Shown: positions 24,727-32,037 of the stretch, one piece after another | Layout: each line of letters begins with the position of its first letter | Numbering within the stretch: the first letter of the stretch is position 1 | NCBI GenBank assembly: GCA_902788705.1 | Contig: CADALE010000024.1 | Location: forward strand, 1 to 35,464 | Origin: an uncultured Coriobacteriaceae bacterium | GTDB taxonomy: Bacteria; Actinomycetota; Coriobacteriia; Coriobacteriales; Atopobiaceae | Direction of reading: 5' to 3' | DNA: 35,464 bases | Made by a program: the position numbers and the translations under genes | Notes under the pieces: model-generated | Databases searched by the model: none | What the model saw: only the letters and a program-made list of their open reading frames with translations | Told to the model about the DNA's origin: nothing

Positions 24727-26058
24727 TCATAGTACCTGTTCCGTCCGGTCGATGATGTCGTCCTGCGTGGCCTTGGACAGCACGTTGAAGAACGCGGAGT
24801 ATCCAGCCACGCGCACGATGAGGTCCTTGTGGCGCTCGGGGTGGGCCTGGGCGTCAAGCAACGTCGCGCGGTCCACCACGTTGAACTGCACGTGGTAGCC
24901 ATGCAGGCGGTTGAAGAACGTGCGCAGCATCATCTCCAGCTTCTGCTTGTTCTGGTCGCTGGCCAGCATGGTGGGGGTCACCTTCTGGTTGAGCAGCACG
25001 CCACCGGTGATCTTGTCGGTGCGCAGCTTGGAGACGCTCTTGAACACCGCCGTCGGGCCCTGCTTGTCGCAGTTGTGCGCGGGGCTGCAGCCCTCGGCCA
25101 GCGGCTCGTGGGCGTGGCGGCCGTCGGGCGTGGCCATCGTGCCCATGCCCTGGCCCACGTTGGCCGAGATGGAGCTGGTGCCGGCGTAGCGAATGCCGCC
25201 GATGGGGCCGCGGCCAAAGCGGGTGTTGTGGTACTTGGCCACCTCGTCGATGTAGGGCTCGTAGCACTCCACGGCCAGGCTGTCCACATAGTCGTCGTCA
25301 TTGCCGTACTTTGGCGCGCCGTCGATGAGCATCTGCTGGATGCGTGCGCCTTCCTCGCCCTCGAAGTCGCTTAGCAGTGCGTCCCACAGCTGCTGGCGCG
25401 TGATGGCGCCCTCCTCGTACACCAGCTTCTTGATGGCGGCCAGGCTGTCGGCCATGTTGGCGATGCCCACCTGCAGGCCGCTGATGAAGTCGTAGACGGC
25501 GCCGCCCTCCTTGATGGTCTTGCCGCGGGCGATGCAGTCGTCGGTGAGGGCGGAGCACAGCACGTCGGGAACGTCGCGCTCGGATGCCTTGTCGATGGCG
25601 TTCTCGACCACCACCGACCAGCGGCACATCTCGCGAAGCGACGCGTCCCACGCCGCCATGAGGTCGTCGAAGCTCTCCCACTCAAGGAAGTTGCCGTGCG
25701 CCTCGACGAAGCGCTTGCCGCTGGTCAGGTCAACGCCGCCGTTCATGGCGCAAAGCAGCAGGCGCGGGAAGTTGATATAGCTCATGCCCGTGCAGCGGTA
25801 GCCCCAGCGTCCCGGGACGGCGGTCTCAACGCAACCGATGGCGGAGTAGTTGTACGCGTCGTACTCGCTTACTCCCCAGGCAAGGAAGCTGGGGATGATG
25901 ATCTCGTCGTTGTTGAGGGCAGGCATGCCAAAGCCTAGCTTCATGACCTCGATGCACTCGTCAAAGAAGGCCTGGTCAAGGTTGGCGTGGTAGCGCACGG
26001 TAAGGTTGGGCTGGGTGAGGCGCGTCTGGGCCACGGAGCGCAGGACGAGCCAGCTCAT
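24727..26058 (-). pseudogene. Glycyl-radical enzyme (pyruvate formate-lyase family), C-terminal half only
   Basis: 443 codons from the first ATG, against about 780-850 residues in intact family members. Both catalytic signatures are present: the thiyl-radical cysteine in IGCVETAVPG (about 25830) and the glycyl-radical loop RVAGYSAFF with its Gly at 24802-24804. Homology begins at once (LVLRSVAQTRLTQPNLTVRY), so the N-terminal ~350-400 residues have been lost, not mis-started. The loss coincides with an abrupt junction to a fragment of the activating enzyme in opposite orientation. Without the N-terminal barrel half it should be inactive. Substrate class (formate-lyase, diol dehydratase or other) cannot be settled. 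Confidence 0.82.
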
Positions 26059-26060
26059 GG

Positions 26061-26084
26061 GGTTGACGGCGACACGCCGGTGCG
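26061..26084. repeat. 24-bp inverted copy of an fbp coding segment at a rearrangement junction
   Basis: Bases 26061-26084 are the exact reverse complement of 26648-26671, which codes for VDGDTPVR in fbp. The copy lies exactly between the glycyl-radical enzyme fragment and the activase fragment. Confidence 0.85.
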
Positions 26085-26243
26085 CACCGCGTGCAGCTGC
26101 TTCCGTTCCACAACTATGGGGAGGGCAAGTACGCCCTCCTCGACATGCCGTACACGCTGCATGGCGTCAAGAACCTGCATCCCGAGGACCTTGAGGGCTA
26201 CAGGCAGATCTATCTGAGCGAGGGCGTTGAGGCCTTCTTTTAG
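26085..26243 (+). pseudogene. Glycyl-radical enzyme activase (radical SAM), C-terminal fragment
   Basis: In frame from 26085 to the stop at 26241-26243 the DNA codes for about 52 residues beginning RVQLLPFHNYGEGKYALL and ending YLSEGVEAFF. LLPxHxxGExKY is the C-terminal signature of PflA-like activating enzymes, which install the glycyl radical with S-adenosylmethionine. Everything upstream, including the CxxxCxxC iron-sulfur site, is missing. The fragment starts directly after the 24-bp fbp-like segment and points away from its former partner. It cannot be translated as a functional protein. The following 76 bp to the fbp stop codon hold nothing I can name. Confidence 0.75.
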
Positions 26244-26319
26244 GCGGAAGGGGGGCCGCCTCGCCTCCACCGTGTGCATGGTCGGCGTACGCGCGACGGA
26301 CCCCACCGTGATTGCGCGC

Positions 26320-28230
26320 CTAGCGCCTGCTGCGCCGCTCGGGCAGGTCGCCCTCGCGATAGGCCTCGAGGAGCTCCGTCAGGGCGGCGATGCGCTTGCG
26401 CATGCGTGCGCCGCGGTCGGTGTCCGCCACGCGGATGGGGCAGTCGCTTGTGTCGTCAATCACCTGCTCATGAGCGCTCGCGATGTCGAAGTTGGAGGTC
26501 AGGGCCTTGTCAACCCCAGCGAAGGGGCGATGCGCCTTGAGGCGCAGGCCGCGTGCGTCGGCGATGAGCGTGTAGCCCGCGATGCCGGTCGTCTCGTGGT
26601 AGGCCTGGCAGAAGCCGCCATCAATCACCAACAGCTGGCCGTTGGCCCGCACCGGCGTGTCGCCGTCAACCTCGTGCACCGGCGTGTGGCCGTTCACGAT
26701 GTGGGCGCGGGGGCCTTCCAGGCCAAACTCCGCCAGCACGCGCCGCGCCACCTTGGGGTCGCGCGTGAGGTCGAAGTAGGGGTCTTGCGGCTCCTTCCAG
26801 GCCGCCTTGTCGGCCACGTAGGCGCGCTCGAAGGTCTTCATCACGCGACCGGCCAGCGGCGAGTGCGATCCGCACCACAGGTACCACATCCAGTCAAGGG
26901 CAAGCTGGTCGCCCGTGGTCCAGGCGCGCCGGGCCATGCGGTCCACGTAGTCAAGGTACGCGCGCCCGCGCAGCTCGTGGCCGTCGCTTACCACCGTGGA
27001 GAACTGGCCGTCCTCGTCCAGCGGCACGCAGCCATGAAAGAGCAGCCGCCCGTTGCACACCTTGTACACCGACCCGCTCTCAAAGAGGAACCGCGCATGG
27101 CGGCGCAGGCGGTCGGAATCGGCAAAGGCTGCGGAAAGGCCGTCCATCACGGCGCGCTCGCCCGCCGTCAGCTCGGCGGGGTGCGCGGGGTCAAGCGTGG
27201 GGAAGTCGCGCGTGGAAAGCGGCCAGTCGCGGCCGTCGATGCGCACCGTGCCGGCCTCGACGTCAATCGACCCCAGCAGGCAGCGGTCCTGCATGCCCCA
27301 GTTTGGGTGGCGCGCAATGGCCTGCTCCATCAGCTTGAACAAGATCATGTTGATGGCCTTCTCGATGCGATGCATCCGGTGGGTGCCCGGCTCGTGGGCG
27401 TAGGTGGCGTCGGCAAAGAGGGCCAGCTCGCGCAGGGAGATGCCGTACGAGCTTTCCAGCACCTCAAGCGTGTTGTAGTGCACACAGGTGCGCACCACCT
27501 GCGCCATGCACACCTCGCTGCCCGCCGCAGCGCCCATCCACGCCACGTCGTGGTTGCCCCACTGCACGTCGACGCTGCCGTAGGACATCAGCTCGTCCAC
27601 GATGCGGTCGGCGCGCGGGCCTCGGTCGTAGATGTCGCCCACCACGTGGATGCGGTCGACGGCCAGCCGCTTGATGAGGTGCGCAATTGAGCGGATGAAG
27701 TCCTCGGCCGCGCCAATCTCCACCACCGAGTGGACGATGTCCTCGTGATAGGTGTGGTGTGCCGAGTCCTTGCCCAGGCTGATGTGCAGCAGCTCGTCGA
27801 TGATGTAGTCGTAGTCAGGCGGCAGCATCTTGCGCACATGGCTCCTGGTGTAGCCGTCGGCAAGGCGGCGTGCCAGGTTGGTGAGGTGCACAAGCACCTC
27901 GTACAGGCGCTCCGTGCTTAGCTCGCCCTTGCGGCGCATCAGCTCAAGCTTCTCGTCGGGATAGTAGACGAGGGTGCACAGGTCGGCTCGCGTGCGCTCG
28001 TCGAGTTCGTCGGCATAGAGGGCGTTCACGCGCTCGCGGATGACGCCGGAGCAGTTGTTGAGGATGTGCGTGAAGGCCTCAAGCTCCCCGTGGATGTCGC
28101 TGATGAAGTGCTCGGTGCCGCACGGGAGGTTGAGGATGGCCTGGAGGTTGATGATCTCGGTGTAGGCGGCTCGGCGGGTGGGAAACTGCTCGGACAGCAG
28201 CTCGAGGTAGCTAAGGTCGTGCTTGGCCAT
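26320..28230 (-). CDS. fbp: Fructose-1,6-bisphosphatase, class III
   Basis: 636 residues, near the ~640-670 of Bacillus-type class III enzymes. It removes the 1-phosphate in gluconeogenesis. The metallophosphatase motifs are visible: FISDIHGELEAF (about 42-53), VVGDIYDRGPRADRIVDEL, WGNHDVAWMGAAAG and VNGHTPVHEVDGD. The C-terminus (GIAGYTLIADARGLRLKAH and a final helix) is complete, so the 24-bp copy near 26.06 kb did not damage it. AGGAGGATCCC precedes the ATG. It follows the DeoR gene by 18 bp and is probably co-transcribed with it. Confidence 0.94.
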   Translation of the reverse strand: MAKHDLSYLELLSEQFPTRRAAYTEIINLQAILNLPCGTEHFISDIHGELEAFTHILNNCSGVIRERVNALYADELDERTRADLCTLVYYPDEKLELMRRKGELSTERLYEVLVHLTNLARRLADGYTRSHVRKMLPPDYDYIIDELLHISLGKDSAHHTYHEDIVHSVVEIGAAEDFIRSIAHLIKRLAVDRIHVVGDIYDRGPRADRIVDELMSYGSVDVQWGNHDVAWMGAAAGSEVCMAQVVRTCVHYNTLEVLESSYGISLRELALFADATYAHEPGTHRMHRIEKAINMILFKLMEQAIARHPNWGMQDRCLLGSIDVEAGTVRIDGRDWPLSTRDFPTLDPAHPAELTAGERAVMDGLSAAFADSDRLRRHARFLFESGSVYKVCNGRLLFHGCVPLDEDGQFSTVVSDGHELRGRAYLDYVDRMARRAWTTGDQLALDWMWYLWCGSHSPLAGRVMKTFERAYVADKAAWKEPQDPYFDLTRDPKVARRVLAEFGLEGPRAHIVNGHTPVHEVDGDTPVRANGQLLVIDGGFCQAYHETTGIAGYTLIADARGLRLKAHRPFAGVDKALTSNFDIASAHEQVIDDTSDCPIRVADTDRGARMRKRIAALTELLEAYREGDLPERRSRR

Positions 28231-28248
28231 GGGATCCTCCTGTCGTGG

Positions 28249-28995
28249 CTATGCAATGGTCACGGTCACGCCCGAGCGCTCCAGGCTCTGGCGCCACTCG
28301 TCAGAGACGTTCTCGTCGGTGATGACGCTCACGCGCTTTCCGGGCAGGCGCATGGGGACAGCCCCCCGCTGCCCGAACTTCTCCGACTCGGTGAGCACGA
28401 CGACCTCTGACGCAGAGGCGGCCATCGAGCGCACCGCGTCGGCGCGCATCTGGTCGGCGTTGGTGAAGCCTACGCCGTCAATCCAGCCGTCCGCTCCGAT
28501 GAAGAGGCGGTCAACGTAGAACTCCTGCGCGCAGGTGTGCACGAGGGGCCCCACCATCACCTGCGAGTCGTGCTGGTAGGTGCCGCCCAGAAGCGTGCAT
28601 GAAACGCTCGCGCTGTCGCGCACGTAGTTGGCGATGAAGGCGCTGTTGGTGATGACCGTCACGTTCTGCTTGGTGTCGGCCAGCACGCGCGCCAGCAGCG
28701 CGCAGCAGCTGCCGCTTTCCACCATGACGGTGCCCCCGTCCGGCACGAGCTCGGCCGCGCGTCGGGCGATGAGGAGCTTCTCGTCGTAGTGGTAGGCGAG
28801 GCGTCCGCCCACGTCGTTGGGGTTGGCAAGCATCGCGAAGCCGTGCTCGCGCACGATCAGGCCCTTTGCCTGCAGCGCGTCCAGGTCCTTGCGCATGGTG
28901 ACGGTGGATACGCCCAGGCGTTCGGCCAGGCCTGCCACCTCGACCTTCTTCTCGGTGGTAAGGATGTGCAGGATGATGCTGTCGCGCTTTGCCAT
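28249..28995 (-). CDS. DeoR-family transcriptional regulator
   Basis: 248 residues. N-terminal helix-turn-helix (EKKVEVAGLAERLGVSTVTM, then RKDLDALQAKGLIVREHG), followed by the DeoR C-terminal sensor domain for sugar phosphates (ELVPDGGTVMVESGSCCALL, VITNSAFIANYV, LFIGADGW). GAAAGGAG lies before the ATG at 28995; a longer upstream reading is an artefact of the GC-rich repeat. Lying 18 bp before fbp, it probably controls its own operon in response to a glycolytic or pentose phosphate ester. Confidence 0.93.
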   Translation of the reverse strand: MAKRDSIILHILTTEKKVEVAGLAERLGVSTVTMRKDLDALQAKGLIVREHGFAMLANPNDVGGRLAYHYDEKLLIARRAAELVPDGGTVMVESGSCCALLARVLADTKQNVTVITNSAFIANYVRDSASVSCTLLGGTYQHDSQVMVGPLVHTCAQEFYVDRLFIGADGWIDGVGFTNADQMRADAVRSMAASASEVVVLTESEKFGQRGAVPMRLPGKRVSVITDENVSDEWRQSLERSGVTVTIA

Positions 28996-29066
28996 GCCAG
29001 CTCCTTTCGAACGTAAGCATATTCTATCACGCTGACAAGCTGCTTCACGTGTGGGCTGCCTCCAAT

Positions 29067-29150
29067 GGGGCGCGCTGGGGACCGGCGGCGCGCTGGGGCG
29101 CGCTGGGGACCGGCGGCGCGCTGGGGCGCGCTGGGGACCGGCGGCGCGCT
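29067..29150. repeat. Three exact tandem copies of a 28-bp GC-rich unit
   Basis: The unit GGGGCGCGCTGGGGACCGGC plus GGCGCGCT occurs at 29067, 29095 and 29123, followed by a decayed partial copy (GGGGAACGGC). It fills the space between the divergent DeoR and TetR genes. Exact identity suggests recent copy-number change, and the location may alter spacing between two promoters. Confidence 0.9.
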
Positions 29151-29214
29151 GGGGAACGGCTGCCCGCCGCGCTCGCCCGCCCGTGGTGTACACTCGGTTC
29201 GGGGAGGTACCACC

Positions 29215-29787
29215 ATGGCCATTGATGTCGAATCCATCGTGATAGACGCGCTGCTCGACCTTGTCGAGGTGCAGGGCATCCCCCTGGAGCGCGTGACGGT
29301 CAAGCGCATCCTCGAGCGCTCGGGCGTGTCGCGCCAGACCTTCTACAACCACTTCCTGGACAAGAACGACCTCATCTGCCAGGTGTACGAGCAGCGCATG
29401 GTGTCTGCCTTCAACGACGCGGACCGCTCGTTTGCCTATCGCGACGAGCTGGTGGCTGCTCTGCGCAGGATGCACGAGCACGGCGAGTTCATGCGTCAGG
29501 CCTGTCGCATGACCGGCCAGAACAACCTCTGCGACCACATGCTGGACCGCGCGCGCAACTTTGACCTTGCCTGGCACGAGAGCCTGGTTGGGGGAGACCT
29601 TCCCGACGGCCTGCGCCTGGCCACCAACTACCACGTGAGCGCGTCGGTGCAGATCACCATCGCCTGGATCCTTGCGGGCTTCGTCGAGAGCGAGGAGAGC
29701 CTGGCCGACCTCGTCAGCCAGATGCGCAGCGTTGGCATGGGCGGCTACTTTGGTGACGCGCAGGTGTCCACCAACCCGTACGCCTAG
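29215..29787 (+). CDS. TetR-family transcriptional regulator
   Basis: 190 residues. The helix-turn-helix lies at about 24-46 (VTVKRILERSGVSRQTFYNH). The C-terminal ligand domain (YRDELVAALRRMHEHGEFMR; AWILAGFVESEESLADLVSQ) resembles the TetR_C group found in DhaS-like regulators. GGGGAGG lies 8 bp before the ATG; in-frame starts inside the tandem repeat are rejected. The palindrome GTGTACAC (29186-29193) just upstream could be an operator. The metallo-hydrolase gene 130 bp downstream is the likeliest target besides itself. Confidence 0.9.
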   Translation: MAIDVESIVIDALLDLVEVQGIPLERVTVKRILERSGVSRQTFYNHFLDKNDLICQVYEQRMVSAFNDADRSFAYRDELVAALRRMHEHGEFMRQACRMTGQNNLCDHMLDRARNFDLAWHESLVGGDLPDGLRLATNYHVSASVQITIAWILAGFVESEESLADLVSQMRSVGMGGYFGDAQVSTNPYA

Positions 29788-29822
29788 CCCCTCGCGATAG
29801 ACGGTCTTTCGCATTCGTCAAC

Positions 29823-29851
29823 TTGTGGACAGCTCGCTTCGTCCGTGTATT
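29823..29851 (+). promoter_or_regulatory. Possible promoter of the UlaG-like gene
   Basis: TTGTGG (29823-29828) and TGTATT (29846-29851) with a 17-bp spacer, 66 bp before the start codon. ATTGC/GCAAT arms follow at 29849-29853 and 29866-29870. Confidence 0.4.
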
Positions 29852-29917
29852 GCCTGCCTCGCGCAGCAATTGCATGATGTAGCCAGCATCCAGGCAACAT
29901 GGCGAAAGGAGACCACA

Positions 29918-30742
29918 ATGGCCGTGCAGATTCGTAGGAGCGCTTCGGGACAGGCTATGCCTCGCGAGACGGTGGCCCTGCCGCAGGAGGCCTTTGGCCC
30001 GAGCGACGGAACCACGGTGTATTGGCTGGGCAACGCCGGCCTGTTGGTGAACAGCCGTGGCACCACGGTGATGATCGACCCGCTGCTCGTGGGCTTTGAC
30101 ATGCCCACCCTCGTGCCCGCGCCCATCCTTCCCGAGGACGTGCCCGCCTTCGACGCGCTGCTGTACACCCATATCGACAACGACCACTTTGCCCGCGAGA
30201 CCCTCGCGGGCCTGAAGGACAAGGCGGGCGAGATCCACGCCACCCACTACGTGGCGCAAGTTGCCCGCGACGAGGAGAACGTGACCGGTGCCATCGGCCA
30301 CGACATCGGCGAGCGCTTCTGCGTGGGCGACATCACCTTCACGCTCACGCCCACCTGGCACAACTGGCAGCAGCACATGACCAGCGAGAAGTACACCCAC
30401 CGCACCTGGGAGCGCAAGGAGTACTGCGGCTACTGGATGCAGACGCCTGACGGCACCATCTGGCTGCCCAGCGACAGCCGCCCGCTGCCCGAGTTCCTCG
30501 AGATGCCCGCGGCCGACATGATCTGCTTCGACTTCTCGGACAACATCTGGCACATCGGCTTTGCCGGCGCGGTGGAGCTTGCCAACCACTTCCCCAACGC
30601 CAAGCTGCTCACGATTCACTGGGGCTGCGTGGACGCGCCTGAGTACACGCCGTTCAACGGCGACCCCGAGCGCCTGGCTGCGAAGGTGAAGAACCCCGAG
30701 CGCGTGTATGCGTTGGCACTTGGCGAGGGGCTTGCGCTCTAG
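29918..30742 (+). CDS. MBL-fold metallo-hydrolase, UlaG-like
   Basis: 274 residues. The metal motif is THIDNDH (His85, Asp87, Asp89, His90), a variant of HxHxDH. VYWLGNAGLLV, VMIDPLL and a late IHWG segment match the UlaG/L-ascorbate-6-phosphate-lactonase branch. It probably hydrolyses a lactone or phosphoester in the cytoplasm. GAAAGGAGACCACA precedes the ATG. It is followed by a GC hairpin and the aldo/keto reductase. The exact substrate is unknown; no other ascorbate genes are nearby. Confidence 0.85.
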   Translation: MAVQIRRSASGQAMPRETVALPQEAFGPSDGTTVYWLGNAGLLVNSRGTTVMIDPLLVGFDMPTLVPAPILPEDVPAFDALLYTHIDNDHFARETLAGLKDKAGEIHATHYVAQVARDEENVTGAIGHDIGERFCVGDITFTLTPTWHNWQQHMTSEKYTHRTWERKEYCGYWMQTPDGTIWLPSDSRPLPEFLEMPAADMICFDFSDNIWHIGFAGAVELANHFPNAKLLTIHWGCVDAPEYTPFNGDPERLAAKVKNPERVYALALGEGLAL

Positions 30743-30758
30743 CCGATCAACCCTACCG

Positions 30759-30786
30759 AGCGGCCTGCGGCACCCCGCGGGCCGCT
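30759..30786 (+). terminator. GC hairpin after the UlaG-like gene
   Basis: AGCGGCCTGCGG and CCGCGGGCCGCT pair (one G-T) around a 4-nt loop, 16 bp after the stop. The T-tract is poor (TCGCGTTCC), so read-through to the reductase gene is possible. Confidence 0.55.
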
Positions 30787-30831
30787 TCGCGTTCCAACGC
30801 AGCTACCTAAAACCCCGAAGGGAGAACAAGC

Positions 30832-31824
30832 ATGCAATACGCGAAGCTGGGAAAGACCGACATCACCGTGAGCCGTTTCTGCCTTGGGTGCATGGGCTTT
30901 GGCGAGGTGCGCGAGAACGCGCTGCACAAGTGGACGCTGGGTCCCGACGACACCAAGGCGATCATCGCCCAGGCCCTGGACGCGGGCATCACCTTCTTTG
31001 ACACGGCGATGGCCTACTCCTTTGGCACAAGCGAGGAGTACGTGGGCGCCGCCTTGCGCAGCCTTGCCCCGCGCGACCAGTGGGTGATTGCCACCAAGTA
31101 CTCGCCGCGTATGCCACAGATGGTGGACCCCGCCGTGAGCGGTGCCCAGTGGATTCGCACATGCATCGACAACAGCCTGCGCCGCCTGGGTGTGGACACG
31201 ATCGACCTGTACTACATGCACAGCTGGGACTACGGTACGCCCATCGAGGAGTCGCTCGAGGCCCTGAACGAGGCCGTGGTGGCGGGCAAGGTCCGTGCGC
31301 TGGGCGTTTCCAACTGCCATCCCTACCAGCTCGCTCGCGCCAACGACATCGCCGCGGCGCATGGCTGGGCCCGCTTCGAGGCCGTCCAGAGCCACATGAA
31401 CCTGATCTTCCGCGAGGACGAGCGCGAGATGCTGCAGCTGTGCGCCGAGGACTCGGTGTCCACCGTGCCCTACAGCGCGCTGGCGGCCGGCCGCCTTTCG
31501 CGCCTGCCGGGCGAGACCAGCAAGCGCCTTGAGATGGACACCTTTGCCAAGGGCAAGTACGACGCCACGGCCGAGCAGGACGGCGTGATCATCGAGCGCG
31601 TGGCCCAGATGGCCCAGAAGTACGAGACCTCGATGACGGCCGTCTCGCTGGCGTGGCTGCTTACCAAGGTGACCAGCCCCGTGGTGGGCGCCACCAAGCC
31701 GCATCACCTTGAGGGGCCGGCTGCCGCGGCCAACCTCGTGCTTGCGCCCGAGGACATCGCCTACCTCGAGGAGCCCTATGTGCCGCACGCGCTGGTGGGG
31801 GTCATGGCGCAGAAGCGCGGCTAA
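30832..31824 (+). CDS. Aldo/keto reductase
   Basis: 330 residues, (beta/alpha)8 barrel. The catalytic tetrad is readable: Asp and Tyr in FFDTAMAYSFGTSEEYVG, Lys in VIATKYSP, His in YYMHSWDYG. The C-terminal NADP-binding part is LTKVTSPVVGATKPHHLEG. It reduces aldehydes or ketones with NADPH in the cytoplasm. AAGGGAGAACAAGC lies before the ATG. Sugars, 2-keto acids or methylglyoxal are all possible substrates. It precedes a polyol/hexuronate-type dehydrogenase but has a strong terminator in between. Confidence 0.92.
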   Translation: MQYAKLGKTDITVSRFCLGCMGFGEVRENALHKWTLGPDDTKAIIAQALDAGITFFDTAMAYSFGTSEEYVGAALRSLAPRDQWVIATKYSPRMPQMVDPAVSGAQWIRTCIDNSLRRLGVDTIDLYYMHSWDYGTPIEESLEALNEAVVAGKVRALGVSNCHPYQLARANDIAAAHGWARFEAVQSHMNLIFREDEREMLQLCAEDSVSTVPYSALAAGRLSRLPGETSKRLEMDTFAKGKYDATAEQDGVIIERVAQMAQKYETSMTAVSLAWLLTKVTSPVVGATKPHHLEGPAAAANLVLAPEDIAYLEEPYVPHALVGVMAQKRG

Positions 31825-31826
31825 CC

Positions 31827-31904
31827 TGCCACAGGGGGCTACCCCCCGTGGCAGAACTGCCATCGGGGGCAGCCCCCTGTGGCAGGGGGTAGCCCCCCGT
31901 GGCA
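31827..31904. repeat. Cluster of TGCCAC palindromes
   Basis: Two 27-bp palindromes (31827-31853, 31858-31884) with TGCCA/TGGCA ends and G-run/C-run centres, then a third half-copy to 31904, joined by GAAC or directly. They begin right after the reductase stop codon. REP-like element or multiple terminator stems. Confidence 0.7.
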
Positions 31905-31918
31905 GAACCCGTGGCAGG

Positions 31919-31955
31919 CCCGCCATGCACGCATACCGTGCATGGCGGGTCTTTT
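31919..31955 (+). terminator. Rho-independent terminator after the aldo/keto reductase
   Basis: Perfect 13-bp stem CCCGCCATGCACG/CGTGCATGGCGGG with a 5-nt loop, then TCTTTT. Confidence 0.92.
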
Positions 31956-31967
31956 GCTGCCGCAACC

Positions 31968-31996
31968 TTAGACAGGCCGTCTTGAGACGGGATAAT
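31968..31996 (+). promoter_or_regulatory. Promoter of the mannitol-dehydrogenase-family gene
   Basis: TTAGAC (31968-31973), 17-bp spacer, GATAAT (31991-31996), 41 bp before the ATG. AGAC/GTCT arms (31970-31982) overlap the -35 and could bind a regulator. Confidence 0.65.
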
Positions 31997-32037
31997 ATGA
32001 GCGGCAGGTGGTCAATCCGCAGGGGAGGGGTCGCATC

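Noticed and set aside
24663..24902. Short minus-strand frame at the end of the glycyl-radical remnant
   Set aside because: It lies in another frame of the remnant and the 78-bp hairpin and has no protein-like features.
26061..26671. Simple inversion between the two 24-bp inverted copies
   Set aside because: Flipping the segment between them would break the currently intact fbp gene, so the copy at 26061 looks like an insertion or template-switch scar instead.
28249..29814. Extension of the DeoR gene through the tandem repeat to about 520 residues
   Set aside because: The added part is translated repeat and antisense of TetR; a good ribosome-binding site marks the start at 28995.
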